Notes under the pieces: model-generated
Told to the model about the DNA's origin: nothing
What the model saw: only the letters and a program-made list of their open reading frames with translations
The model's database searches: none
DNA from: Lepidonotus clava
Taxonomy: Eukaryota > Annelida > Polychaeta > Phyllodocida > Polynoidae
DNA: 64,000 nt
Direction of reading: 5' to 3'
Assembly (NCBI GenBank): GCA_936440205.1
Contig: OW387138.1
Location: 32,445,541-32,509,540, forward strand
Made by a program: the position numbers and the translations under genes
Shown here: piece after piece, positions 12,535 through 25,360 of the stretch
Layout of the letters: each line of letters starts with the position of its first letter
Position numbering within the stretch: the first letter of the stretch is position 1

Positions 12535-13659
12535 AGGGGGCCTAACTCATCCTAACTGACTGGCTACCGACTAGAGTCTAGACCACCTCACCACCTGGCC
12601 TGGCTGCCAGGGTCAGTGACGCTGGCCCCACCTTCGGTTTCGCAACGTTCTGAGGATAATGCTTACTACAATGGTACTTACATGTAAGACGGGCCCGTCT
12701 GTGTGGTTTCCGGGAGGTAATTCATGTTTCTGCCGGCTTGGCTAGGCTACACTGTCATTGATAATGCTGTGAATCCAGTTTTATATATATTTCTGTATTT
12801 CACAATAACTTGACAGCCATGTGGCAACGTCGTCCTTGACCCCAAGATAGTTAACGAAGTTGAATATTCTTTCGTATTCAAACAAACGATTTTATTTTGC
12901 CTGTTTTGTCCCATTTTGACAATTAATATATTTATAACTAGGTAATAAAGTGTATTTTCTTAAGCTATAATTTTTAGTAAAATGATAAGCTGTCAAAATA
13001 AAATTAATAATAATACTAAACTAGGATAAAGGTCAACTCTGTATCAATTCCCTCTTACAGCGCATTCTTGGTCTCGCTCCATAGCTAAATATAGACCAAG
13101 TATCGGCCTGGAGAATGGTCGCGTGTAAATAGACCAAATGTTTGGGATCAGTTTTACAAACTGCGACAACTTCATTTCGTAATGAATATCAATCTACAGT
13201 CTCCTTAATGCACACTTAATCAAAGGTGAGTTAGATCCTGTCAGTCTCAGTTAAGATAGGGATTAAAATGTGTCTTTTTGTAAATTAACCTCAAGGGGCG
13301 GCGACCGTGTAGGCGACGTCACACATTTTGTGACACGGTGTAGACTGTTTGGTCTTGGTTCAAGAGGTCGCTTATTGTCAAGAAGCACATTGTTAATACT
13401 ATAAATTATAATAGCAGAGAGGATGATTTGCTCCATTATAATCTATCCATTAAAAAATGTATATATAAGTCCCTCCCCGCCGTGAAATGTACGTTGAATT
13501 GTTTGTGTTCAAGTCCATTAGATTTAATTAATCATCAAATAAAATAATCTAAACAATTTAATTTTGTGTAGATCTAGATCTAAGTTATAGACATTACTAA
13601 ATTTAGATCTATTAGATCGAGAGGCTTAAAATAAATATTGAAAAATGTAGATCTATGCA
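12535..13659. other. Intergenic, nothing recognisable
   Basis: AT-rich DNA with no supported exon, RNA gene or clear repeat boundary. Confidence 0.5.
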
Positions 13660-14010
13660 GGTAATCCGACATACCCTACATTTTTTGCCCTATACCCCAA
13701 CATATATTTGGAAAATATTTTTCTGAAGAGTTAAATTAAAAAACCATTAAATCAAAAATTCTACAGAAATGACTTTATCGACAGGAAATTGCATATAATT
13801 AATTAAAAGATTTATATAAATCTAGTCAACTATTGTTTTGGATGGTGTGTGGCTTGCTTTCTTAATTTTCAAGAATGCCTGAGTCTATTCGAAAAAAAAA
13901 GTAAAAAAAAAATAAATAAATAAATCGACCTAGATGTAGATCTACCTTCCCTTTTCAACCCATAGACTATTGCCAGAACACAACAATTTTGTTGATGGGC
14001 TAATGTAAGC
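13660..14010 (+). repeat. Interspersed repeat, copy 2
   Basis: Matches copy 1 at 10170-10470 in block order: AGGTAATCCGACATACCCT, CATTTTTTGCCCTATACCCC, an A-rich tract at 13890-13925, GATGTAGATCTACCTTCCC, then CCAGAACACAACAATTTTGTTG. The centre is unrelated or strongly diverged. Confidence 0.45.
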
Positions 14011-14059
14011 CGACGGCTGATTTAGCCATAATTTCGGAAAATATTGGGGCCCTTGATGG

Positions 14060-14264
14060 GGGGGTCCCCATGTCGGATGTCGAATTTAAGAATTAGCTAT
14101 GTCGCCGTGTCGAATTTAAGGATATCCAATGTCGAATGTCACTAAGGGCTATGTCGCCTGTCGATTTTAAGAATAGGCTATGTCGCCGTGTCGAATTTAA
14201 GAATGGGCCATGTCGCATGTCATTAGGCTGAAAAAGGGCCGTGTCGCCGTGTCGAATTTAGTGG
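14060..14264 (+). repeat. TGTCGAATTTAAG repeat element, copy 1
   Basis: A block made of about five imperfect ~40-bp units, each with GTGTCGAATTTAAGAAT or similar followed by ATGTCGC. It starts GGGGGTCCCCATGTCGGATG and ends GTGTCGAATTTAG. Two other copies with the same ends or units lie at 33597-33825 (inverted) and about 46640-46830, so it behaves as a mobile or dispersed block with internal tandem structure. Confidence 0.75.
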
Positions 14265-14291
14265 TCAAGACCCACAATATTGTTTTATTTG

Positions 14292-15561
14292 TTAAAGGGA
14301 GCCAGAACCAATATGAGGCCAGGCTAAAAAAAATTATATTTCCGGTGGACCGACTGGCTTTTAAGGTGCACAAAAGACTTAAGAATGGAATTTAATTTTG
14401 TTTTAACTCTTTAGTGACCCTTTCAGGCAAATAATAATAAAAGTCCCTGCTATGTTGCCATGGCAACCAGCAAAATTGATAATCACTTACATAAAAAAAA
14501 ATCTGAAACTTGGATTAATTAAACTATTTCTCTTTTTAGTATATACAATGCATGAATGCACAATTTGTTGATTATCAATATAGGTTTTTAAATATTATTT
14601 ATTGGCTATTATGGCTATATTTAGCTTATACAAAGGGTTAAATATTATGGTAATTTCAGTAGTGGATTATACTGACGTCCTACATGTAGGACGGCTGAAG
14701 AAAATGATAAATATCTCTAAAAGTTATCATCCAATTTCAATGAAATTTGGTATGGATGTACAGCTATATAAGATCAAATCATAGTTACAATTTCAGAAAA
14801 AAAATAATGGTAATGTTATGAATTGGATAGAAATTCATTTTGTGATTTTACCACAGCCCATTTTGGCACATAATGTGGTTTTGCGTTGCCATGGCAACAT
14901 GTGATGGCACGTGATTTATTCTATTTTATTAATGTTTTATTTTCTATGGGTGTTGAAAGTAAAAGTATTGCAGAAATTAATTCACTATTTATATTTTAAC
15001 CTTTATTTTCAAGTCATATGAAATACATTGCATGGGCCTCCTACCAGTCGGACATTAGTATAATGTGGGTTAAAAGGGCCAGTCGGGAGGTCGGGAATTT
15101 TTTTAATATTTTTTTTTTGGTAGGGAATGTACTAAGAAATAATAATAATAATAAAAAAAAAGCTCTCAGTCGGGGGTTTTACACCCAGTCGGGCGGTCCA
15201 CCAGAAACAGATTTCTTTTAGCCTTGCCTGATTGACAAAATTGTCAAAACTCAGATAAGTATAGAAATATTTTAGATGAGTCTACTTAAGGTCAATGGTA
15301 AAGTATTAGCTGTGAAAACTAGCTCAAACTGAAGTAAAATGCCACAAGAGATGGTAATAAATTTGCATTTGATTGTAAACAAACCTTATTTTTGCAGATC
15401 CACATTAGATCTAATTGATTTGAGCAAGCAAAATGTGTTTTTAATGATTTTTTACTGGTTAAGATTTTAACATGGGCCAGAAATAGGCTCAAGGAAGGGA
15501 TTTCAATGATTATTGGAGTTTGGAAAATTTCGTTGAATTTATTGTTTTTGGCTCGCTTTAA
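14292..15561. mobile_element. TTAA-flanked inverted-repeat element, interrupted copy
   Basis: Ends TTAAAGGGAGCCAGAACC (14292) and, reversed, TTAAAGCGAGCCAAAAAC (15561) match the compact copy at 53321-53684. The right ~330 bp (15232-15561) aligns along its length with that copy in reverse orientation. The left end is separated from it by another element (14315-15230). TTAA at both outer ends fits a piggyBac- or Kolobok-type target site. Confidence 0.8.
14315..15230. mobile_element. Element nested inside the TTAA element
   Basis: About 0.9 kb of DNA interrupts the TTAA element exactly at a point that is continuous in the 53321 copy. Its own ends are inverted: GAGGCCAGGCTAAAA and, reversed, CAGGCAAGGCTAAAA (15 bp, two mismatches). 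It contains GTTGCCATGGCAAC motifs at 14453 and 14884 and CAGTCGG-rich low-complexity DNA at 15045-15200. There is no transposase frame; the superfamily is unassigned. Confidence 0.6.
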
Positions 15562-16029
15562 TGTATCATTTTGGGAGGCGGGCTTCTGGATGGCGACCCT
15601 CTACACTTTTTTCCTGCTTGTTTCTGGCAATCATTTACATACTAACCAGCATGATGGGTACCTGCGAAGCTTGTTATATTTTTGTCCCAATTTTTTTGCC
15701 ACAATAGTCTCAATAGTAGCTGCATTATAAGTTCAAATTATTTGTAGTTTGGTAGCTGTTTTTCTAGTAACTATGGTAGTTTATTCATACATTTTTGAAA
15801 TTTCATTTTATTTTCCTGTAATTTGGAGACAAAGAAGCATACTCTTTTTTTGGTGAAAAATCTGAACAGGCATTTTCTATAGTAAAGTAACTGGTTCATC
15901 ACTCTCCGTCCACAGTAGTGGTGTTCTACTATAGAAAAGTATGGAGATTAACACAGGAGGTTTACCTCTTCACGTCAAGGAATTGAGAACTTTTACTTCA
16001 TTTTCAGTTTGACTCATTGAGTTTCCACC
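15562..16029 (+). other. Upstream DNA and probable 5' UTR of the BTB zinc-finger gene
   Basis: A polypyrimidine-AG (CATTTTCAG, ending 16007) lies 22 bp before the start codon. The first coding exon therefore probably begins at 16008 with a short 5' UTR, and at least one untranslated exon should lie further upstream. I could not identify that exon or the promoter. Confidence 0.5.
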
Positions 16030-19000
16030 ATGGCGGGGGATGCAGTGACCCTCACGTCTGAGGGCCATGCCCTAAACCTGCAGACGCAGCTGTCAAAGAT
16101 GAGGGATCGACACGCACTCTGTGACCTCACCATCCAGGTAAGGAAAGGGAACAGAAATCTACCCTGTGATCTTACTGTCACAGCCCTTTGATTACTGTCC
16201 CTGTCGTGTGATTCACTGTACTGTGACATATTACTCTCCTTGCCAGTGTCCGAAATTAAAGTTTAAATCTGTGCGCTCGCTGGGTGCAGAGCTTTGAAAT
16301 ATGTCCACCAAGGAGTCTTTCATTATACCCTCAGTGATATAAAGCTTTTTTTTCCATTAAAAAATGTGTGCGTGATCTACTGGGTGCACACTATTAAAGA
16401 TCCTGCACCCTGCTGCAAAAACATACACCCCTGCTCCCTTAATTTCGGACACTGCTTGCTCTGTGACTTGACATGCTGTTCCTGCTGTGGCATTCAATGA
16501 TTCATCATGCTCTTTAGGTGAGTGGAGGCATGCAGTACACAATCCACAAAGTAGTGGTGTTCACTCACTCCCTACACTTCAGAACTCTGTTTATTATTAT
16601 GTCTTATCTGTATGTTAAGGATAGACAACAGGTGATAAGGGGTGTTTTGCTATGCTCGCAGTGATATTTTTACTATTTGTGCATTCATATTATACTTATA
16701 TCATATAACATTAAATAGCCAATAAAGCACACTATCTGTTGATATGAATTATAAAAGTATAGCCTGATAATCACCTGTATACCAGCTCCGAAAAGTTGAA
16801 AAATGCAATTTCGAAGACATTTTTTTGAACATGGATATCTCACTTAATATTTAACCTATATGTTTGAAATTTTAAACACATGTACATGATAACCATTTGG
16901 AGGGAAGCGTGTCTCAGTTTTTTAATTTAGGTCCTAGTTTTTGTTTTATAAAATCTAGAAAATTAAGTTTAAAAAAATTACGAAAAGTTTCCCGTTTTTT
17001 GTAATAAAATAAAAACTAGGACCTAAATGAAAAATCTGAGACACGCTTCCCTGCATTAGAACCTTATAAGGGGGCATACAAAATTTGAAATGTATAACTT
17101 TAATATTAAAGAAGAAATTGATGTTCAAAAAATAAAAGTCAAGAAAATAGTTATAAAATTATTATGTTAAAAGTATTCATCTAACTACAACTTTGCTTAT
17201 ATCATTAGATAGGCAAAATTATTACCTTTCATTTGATATATAAAACGATATTGTATCTTGTAAAATAAGGAAATCAGAGGGGAAGGTGCAAATAACGCCC
17301 TGCCTACTGTTGTCTATCCTTAAACTCTCATCTCTTTAGGTGAGTGGGGGCATGCAGTACACAATCCACAAAGTGGTGGTGTTCACTCATTCCCTACACA
17401 TCAGAACTCTGTTTATTATTATGTTTTATCTGTATGTTAAACTCTCATCTCTTTAGGTGAGTGGGGGCATGCAGTACACAATCCACAAAGTGGTGGTGTT
17501 CACTCATTCCCTACACTTCAGAACTCTGTTTATTATTATGTTTTATCTGTATGTTAAACTCTCATCTCTTTAGGTGAGTGGGGGCATGCAGTACACAATC
17601 CACAAAGTGGTGGTGTTCACTCATTCCCTACACTTCAGAACTCTGTGTATTATTATTTTGTATATCAGTACATTAAACTCTCTCATCTCTTTAGGTGAGT
17701 GGGGGCATGCAGTACACAATCCACAAAGTGGTGGTGTTCACTCATTCCCTACACTTCAGAACTCTGTTTATTATTATGTCTTATCTGTATGTTAAACTCT
17801 CATCTCTTTAGGTGAGTGGAGGCATGCAGTACACAATCCACAAAGTAGTGGTGTTCACTCACTCCCTACACTTCAGAACTCTGTTTATTATTATGTCTTA
17901 TTTCTGTACTTTAACTCTTTCATCTCTTTAGGTAAGTGGAGGCATGCAGTACACACTCCACAAAGTGGTGGTGATCACTCACTCCCTACACTTCAGAACT
18001 CTGTGTATTATTATTTTGTATATCAGTACATTAAACTCTCTCATCTCTTTAGGTGAGCGGGGGCATGGAGTACGCGGTGCATAAAGTCGTACTGGTCGCC
18101 CACTCCCGATACTTCAGGACCCAGTTGGAGTGTGGTCAGCTACAGGGAAACAGGCACGTCATCTCAAGTAAGTATTGAGAGTGAAATATTGAAGAAATAA
18201 TTCTTTATAAAAACACTTTTAGTTTGCCAAACTAACGTTTTAGCTGCTCAAACAAAATATAAGACTAACCGTATGCTGTGACCTTACTTCAGGTCACAGC
18301 ATAAGGTTCTAAAGGAACGTGGCAATTTTGGTTATCTATTTATTATCATGGATAATTATTATCCTAATAGTACAACCTTGACAAGATAGTTCATGTCTAT
18401 GCTATTTGTATGACTAACTGAGATGTATTTCATTCTTTTATATATATCAAACCATACTTACATACAAGTATTACAAACGTAATGTGTTCAGGGCCCATAT
18501 CTTCATAACTAATTTGGCTAATCAGGGAAATTTTGATTAGCGCCTCATGATCAGAAATTCTGTCTATCATGAACAAAATTTACACCTAATAATTCCTCTT
18601 TGAGACTCTTTTGCAATAACACTATAAACTTTGGTAAAAGGCAAAATCACTGATCATGGGACCCTAATCAAATTTTCTCTGTTCAGCCAAATTAGTTACG
18701 AAGATATGGGCCCTGAATAGCAACGGCATGATAAAAAAAAAGAAAAAGTTGATTTTTAAAAATTTAACTTTACATTTTCACATTTCTGTGCTTTTTTTGT
18801 TGTTGCTTTTTTTCTCTTTTTTATTGAACTTAACATCTTCAAATGTCTGTGCTGATTCTGCCCAGGTGTGGATGCCTCCATGTTCTCGCCGCTGCTCTCC
18901 TACCTGTACTCGGGCGATCTGCACATGACGGCGGCCAACATCTGGCCCATCATCACGGCGGCCACCCAGCTCGACATGCCCGACGCCCTCAACCTGTGTG

Positions 19001-22000
19001 AGCGCTACCTGCGGACCGGCTTCAGGACGGAGAACGACAAGGGGCCCAGGGAGGAGAAGGTAAGGGGTAAAGTTGGAGGGGGAAGGAGGAAGGTCGTTCC
19101 TGCACAGGGAAACCAAGGGGAATGGCAGAAATTCTAAGTGAAATTTAGGAAAAAACGGTGGATTTTGAAATTTACTTGAGGGACAAGTTCTTGACCCTGA
19201 TCTAAAAAATGAAGGACTTTTTAACAATTATTTTACAATTTTGTCGGTGGACTGAGTGGTGGTGGAACTGGGCTGGGGAGGCCCGGCCCTTCGGACCCTG
19301 GCCTCGGGCTGATATTGGGGTCCCGGCTCGGGGTGATAACCGCCCTCGTACCACCTTCTCGGTTGGTTATATGTATGTACATGATTGTATTCAATCACAT
19401 TCAATATCAATATTTTGCAGGTGTCCGAACCACCCCCGCCGACTTCTGATCAGGTTGAGCAGCCCACCAAACCACCTAAATCCAGCTTCCACGTCTCCGC
19501 AGACCAAAGTTCGGCCGGGGAAAACCCAGGGATTAAACTGAAAATCTCCAAAAGTAAAATTGTTCCCCCCAAGACAGAGCCTCGGGAAAAACACAGAAGA
19601 GACTCTGAAGTGAAGGATTTGAGTCCGAGTGAAGGGGAGGCGTCTGATTATGTGCCTCAGTCAGACGGGGAGGGGTCAGACTGGAAACCTCATGAGGAGA
19701 CAACAGCCACATCGTCACAGCGGAAGAAGAGAAAACAGACCCACCCCAGGAAGGTGGTAACGGGTCGGCGAGGCAGGCCGAAAAAGACAGGAGTCCCCAA
19801 GTTGAAAGCAGAGAGAATTACACATAGGAGATGGATATCCAAACTGGAAAAGAACCATAAATGTCACACCTGTAAACGGACATTTCCATACCGTGCCCTC
19901 CTGCTATTTCATCGCAGGAAACACAGAATACCTCAACCCCACCGACACTGCTATTTCCCTGCACGAAGCGTCATTGAGCTAATCAACGGGAGTTCAGGGA
20001 AGGAATATAGATGTAATCTTTGTGGTGAGTCCCACAAACACTGGTCTCAGGCTGACGACCACAGGAGGAGTGCCCACGGGAGGACCTTCCCGTGCGGGCA
20101 GTGCCCCTTCTCCGCCCCCTCCCCGGCCCAGCTCCACCACCACTCCGTCCACCGACACGGCTCCCACGCCAACACCCCGACCGACCACCTATTCCGCTGC
20201 AACAAGTGCCCGAGGACCTTCAGGTTTTGTAAGAACTTCGTGAAGCACATTCGGTTCAGGCACAGCACGGGCCTGCGCTGTGAGAACTGCCAGCGCTCCA
20301 TCCGCCCCACGTACGCGCGTGAAAAGCACCTAGCGGCCTGCTACAGCATGTGAGTACTGGAGATAATCCTATTTAATTGTATTGTAGATAGTTTATTGAA
20401 CTAGTCGAACCACTCATACAACACCAACACTGATTTTTCCTGTCTAGAAATGTATGTGACAAATACAACTTTTTTCATACTTCAACTGGAAAGGTGATAC
20501 TATTTTAGATAGAAGTCTAGCAGTGGTGTAAATGATATATAATAATTTGCTTATAGGTGTTACTGAAATTGGGAATGCTTCTATGTAGAAATAGACGGAG
20601 CAAACATTGAAGTTCTTCCAATGTGGGTGATAATTAGAAAAAAACATAAATAGATGAACAATGAACACATTATGATAAACACGTTGTTAATATACCACAT
20701 TCAATACCCCTTTTAAACATATAACATCTTTAACCTTCTTTTAAGCAAAGTAATATTCGACTTTTAATGTTAATAAATTTCATTCATTCATACAGTGCTC
20801 CTACCAACAAGTCTCCAGCCACCCGCACCAAGCCCACAGACCCGGCCGCCGGGGTTCCCGGAGAGATGCGCTGTGAGACGTGTGGGCGTGTGTTCAAGTA
20901 CCAGAAGGCCTACAGTAAGCACGTGAAGGCCAAGCCCTGCACGGCCCCACCGCCCCCGAAGGCCCGCGCCTGGCCCGCCGGCCGCCCCGTGCCCCGCTGG
21001 TGGGACTGTGCCAAGTGTTCTGAGAAGTTCCCCACCGTGCGCCTCCTGCAGGAGCACCGCCGGGAGCGGCACGGAGGGGTCCGCTACCGCCAGCAGCAGA
21101 TACGACGGCCGTGAGTGTCTCCTCATTTGAGTTTTTTTCTTTTTTTTTTCTTAAATGACATCTTCAGGTCGCCCTGATCTTCCAGATGTAAACTACAATT
21201 ACACACAATTTTATGATATTATATACAACACATTTATAATAACTTACAAGTTTCACACCTTTGGTTAGTTCTTATAATAATATACATAATATTAGATAAC
21301 CAGCCAAAGGGACTTCTGTTTAGTCTGTTCCATCTCGAGACGTGTTATATCACGTTGCCCATTTCTAACGAGATTTGATTCAGTATGAAGATAGTATCAA
21401 TAAATTGATTGATAGCTATATTTTTTCAAAGTCTGTATCTCACCCATAAAAGTACGTTTCGAAAGTAAACTGCTTAATTTTAAAGTCCAGTATTGAAGCT
21501 TCATTTTGGAAGAAAATATAATTAAATTCAAAGTAGCTTGGAACAACTTGGGTAGCGAAGGGAAGATTAAGGTGTACTGGCGGGTGCTATTGTTCTTGGA
21601 TTCCCTATCAAAATAATTATAGACTCTGACCAGAATCAAATTTATTAAATATTACTATTAGTATTAAGAACCGTTTGTCTACTTTCCCCCTGCAGGTACA
21701 CAAAGCGGTGTAAGCAGTGGGACTGTGAGGTGGACCACTGCCCATTTACCTCGACCAACCCGCACGCGCTGACTAAACACGTCAAACAAGCGCACCCCAA
21801 CTACCTCCTGCCCTGCAACCAGTGCCGCTTCAACGCAGGCGCCAAGTTACTCCTAGACAGGTGAGGATCCTCTAAAAAGTAATCTACGTCCCACAAAGGG
21901 ATAGACAAGTGTGCTAGAGGATAAAAGAGGAGGGGCCCGTGGTGGATTATAAAATCAACTTTGCATTGTCTACACATTTTCTGAATCCAAGAAATTTCCA

Positions 22001-25000
22001 TCCCATTATGCTTATAGAACCAGAAGAAATGCTACACATTCGCTTATCACTGGGCTAGCTATTTATCGAGATATCAAGATGACTACAAACAAGAAGTTTT
22101 GTTCAGATTTTTTTGCTGCAAAAATTTATGTCACCCAAACCGGCATACCGATGTATTGCTTGATCATAATACAAATCATAGATATAGTGCATTCTTTTAA
22201 ACGCATGCGAACAGGCCACCAGCGTACACTATAACATTAATGTATTGAATTTAATCATTATCAAGATTTGAAATTTGAAAAACCTACATATTTACAGATC
22301 TGTCCCCATATGATAGACACACATGTAATAGACACCAGTCTGTTAATTCAATTTCTATGACAGACACATGCGGACGAGTCACCAGCAGGCGATGCAGTGT
22401 GAGGTGTGTAAGCGCACCTTCTCCGTGCCCGCCCAGCTCCGGGTCCACCGGTACATTAAACACAAGATCGACGACGGCTCCGTGCAGGTAAGGGGGCTCT
22501 GAGAAAGGCAACGGAGGGTTATATACTCAGTATCAAACTTTGTGAATCTTGGAAAAAAGAAGTGGCACTACGGCGAAGGGAAGGGCGCTAAGTTAGCAAA
22601 CATAGAAGTTTTGTTACAAAACTTCTATGTTTCAAATTATTTGTAAATCGCATGCTGTTGGTAACTTTGTGTTGTCGAACAAATTTTACTAACTTATTGT
22701 TTGTTGGTTGGAAGACCTTGGGCGAGTAGAGGAATTCCAGAACTGCACGATTTATATGAAAGAAAGCACGTGTAAAATAAAAATGCAGTGTAGCCCAATC
22801 ACTAGGGGGGCCTTCCATAAAGTATGTACGCACCAAGGGGGGAGGGGGGGTCTGGAATTTTTGAAAATTTGCGTACGTGCCTGTATTAATCCAATGCGTA
22901 CTTTGACTCAAGGGGGAGTGGGGGGGTCTGACGTTTTTGAAAATTTGCGTTCGTAGTTAATGGAAGGCCCCTAGTGTATTAAAGTTAAACTTAAAGCAAT
23001 ATCATATCAGTGTAGATAAGTATTACACTTGTTTAAATTAAAGGATAGCAGAATTGATTGCTTTTGGCTAAAAGGAAAAAAATCACCATGTTTTACAGAT
23101 TGAACAGAGCCGTCCTTGAGTCCGCGTCTACCATCTCGATCCTATATAAAAGCATATTTAGACCTTTAATTGATTTTCTGATTATGTCTGCAGGTGCACT
23201 CGTGTGGTATCCCCGGCTGTAAGTACACGTGTGTGTGGAAGTCGAGTCTCAAGGTGCACATGCAGCGACATGAGATCGGCAAACCCTTCGCCTGCCACGT
23301 CTGTGACAAGAAGTTCAAACGGGAGAAGTAAGTGTATAATAACTTACACATTGACAACTTCCTACTTAGGAATTTGTAGAAAAACAGTTATATCGAATCT
23401 GAAACAGCAGAACGTTCAAAACGTATCTCAACAGGAATTATTTCGTCAATCATATATGAAATACTTCTAGATTTATTGCATGAAAAAATGAAGAGCGAAA
23501 GATGTCATCAGTAATTAGTGCATAACTTCTTCAAACGTAGACCCTAATTTGGCATTTAATTAAACTTATCCTATGCTACGGTTGTGTACATGTTTATCAG
23601 ATTTTGAAACCTATTCTGTATCAGCCATAACGATAAGACTAAAACACCACTCTACCTGTGAACATTGAGCATTAGAAAGACCACACACATTCTAGCCACG
23701 CCTCAACAAAAAAAATGCATAGGCCGGGTAGGAATTGCAAAACATTAACTACCCTTATGTCAAACCCTGCAAATATTGTATTTTTCACAATAAATTTTAT
23801 TTTACAAACATATTTGCCTTTGACAGGGGTATGGAGAAGCACATAAACAAGGTTCACAAGGGTATCCGTCCCTACATGTGTGACGTGTGTGGCCAGTCGT
23901 ACGGGGAGGACGCCGAGCTCAAGGCTCACATGGTGCGCCACAACTCGGACAAACAGTACAAGTGTGACCACTGCCCGTACTCCACCCACGACAAGGGCAA
24001 CTACCAGAGTGAGTTCGTTAGCGTTAATCATTTGGTTAGGGCATGAATGGAATAAGTATAACCCAAGCCAGTGTGCCACTGTAAAGAAGGGCAACTACCA
24101 GAGTGACTATAGTGCAGTTTGTTAAAGTCAATCATTTCGTCAGGTCAGAATATGGACGGAATAAGTATAACCATAGACATATATAAGACATATGTTATGT
24201 ATGTCTATGGTATAACCCATGCTTGATGCAACTCACGACAAGGGGAAATATCAGAGTAAATATCGGCCTTCATTGAAATTCTACATAATTATATGGTCAC
24301 AACCTTAACTATATAAGTATAACCCAAGCTAGATGTCACCAATGACAAGGAAAATAACCAGAGTGATTATAGGCCTACTGTAGTTTGTTAACTTGAATCA
24401 TTTGGTTTTGATTTTAACTAAATAGGGATAATCCATGGTGTATACTAAAACACTACAAAAACTAGTTCATGATTTTCCTATTTCACAAATTATGATCGAA
24501 ATTGATTAACATGATAGAAGATGTGCAGGTTAACATCTTTGGATGACATACTCATATCTGTCATGTTACAACTGTAGAATTAATACACGTTGTACGTCTC
24601 TAAAACTAAAAATTTCAAGACCACCTCCCCAAGGGCCAGCCAACCTTAATTTTGAGCATTTCTAACACAGTGACAAGAAAGGCGACCTTGTATTTGAAAT
24701 TCTAAATGAAGCATGTATTTACATGGTACAATTTCTCTATTCACAGGTCACTTGTTTGGGATGCATCGAATTGTGATAAGCAGTGAAATGACAATCTTCA
24801 CATGTAACGTTTGTGACTACACAACTGACCGCAAACACCGCTACGAGATGCACATGAAGAACCACATGGGTATTCGCGACATCACCTGCAAAATATGCGG
24901 AAAGAGCTTCGTCACCAAAAACACACTGTCAAACCACATACAGCGGGTACACTCGGAGAAGTCGTACACCTGCTCCTTCTGTCAGTACACCACAGGCAAC

Positions 25001-25324
25001 CATCATACGTACAAAGAACACATGCGAGTAATGCACACACACAGGGATGTCAAACCGTACAAGTGCGCGTATTGCGACTTCAGGTGCCATACGTCAGGGA
25101 ACTGCCGTAAGCACTGCGCCAACCGACACAAGGGCATGGAGATTAAGTGGGTTCGGTTGTGTGAGCTGTACTCCAACGGTCCCCTGCAAGAGGTGGACCC
25201 TGCTATGTATGTACAGGACAGGCCTTTGGCTGAGAGCAACATCAAGCACATATCTATAGCAAGGAGGATATCAAAGGATGTCCTGAGTCAACAACAGCAA
25301 ATGGAGCAACAACAACAGTTTATG

Positions 25325-25360
<36 letters not shown>

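Noticed and set aside
17574-17795. 73-codon frame across two BTB array units
   Set aside because: It crosses the intron-like part of the unit and changes frame; it is a by-product of the array, not a gene.
18778-19227. 149-codon minus-strand frame
   Set aside because: It is antisense to BTB exon 3, whose frame, splice sites and domain are convincing.
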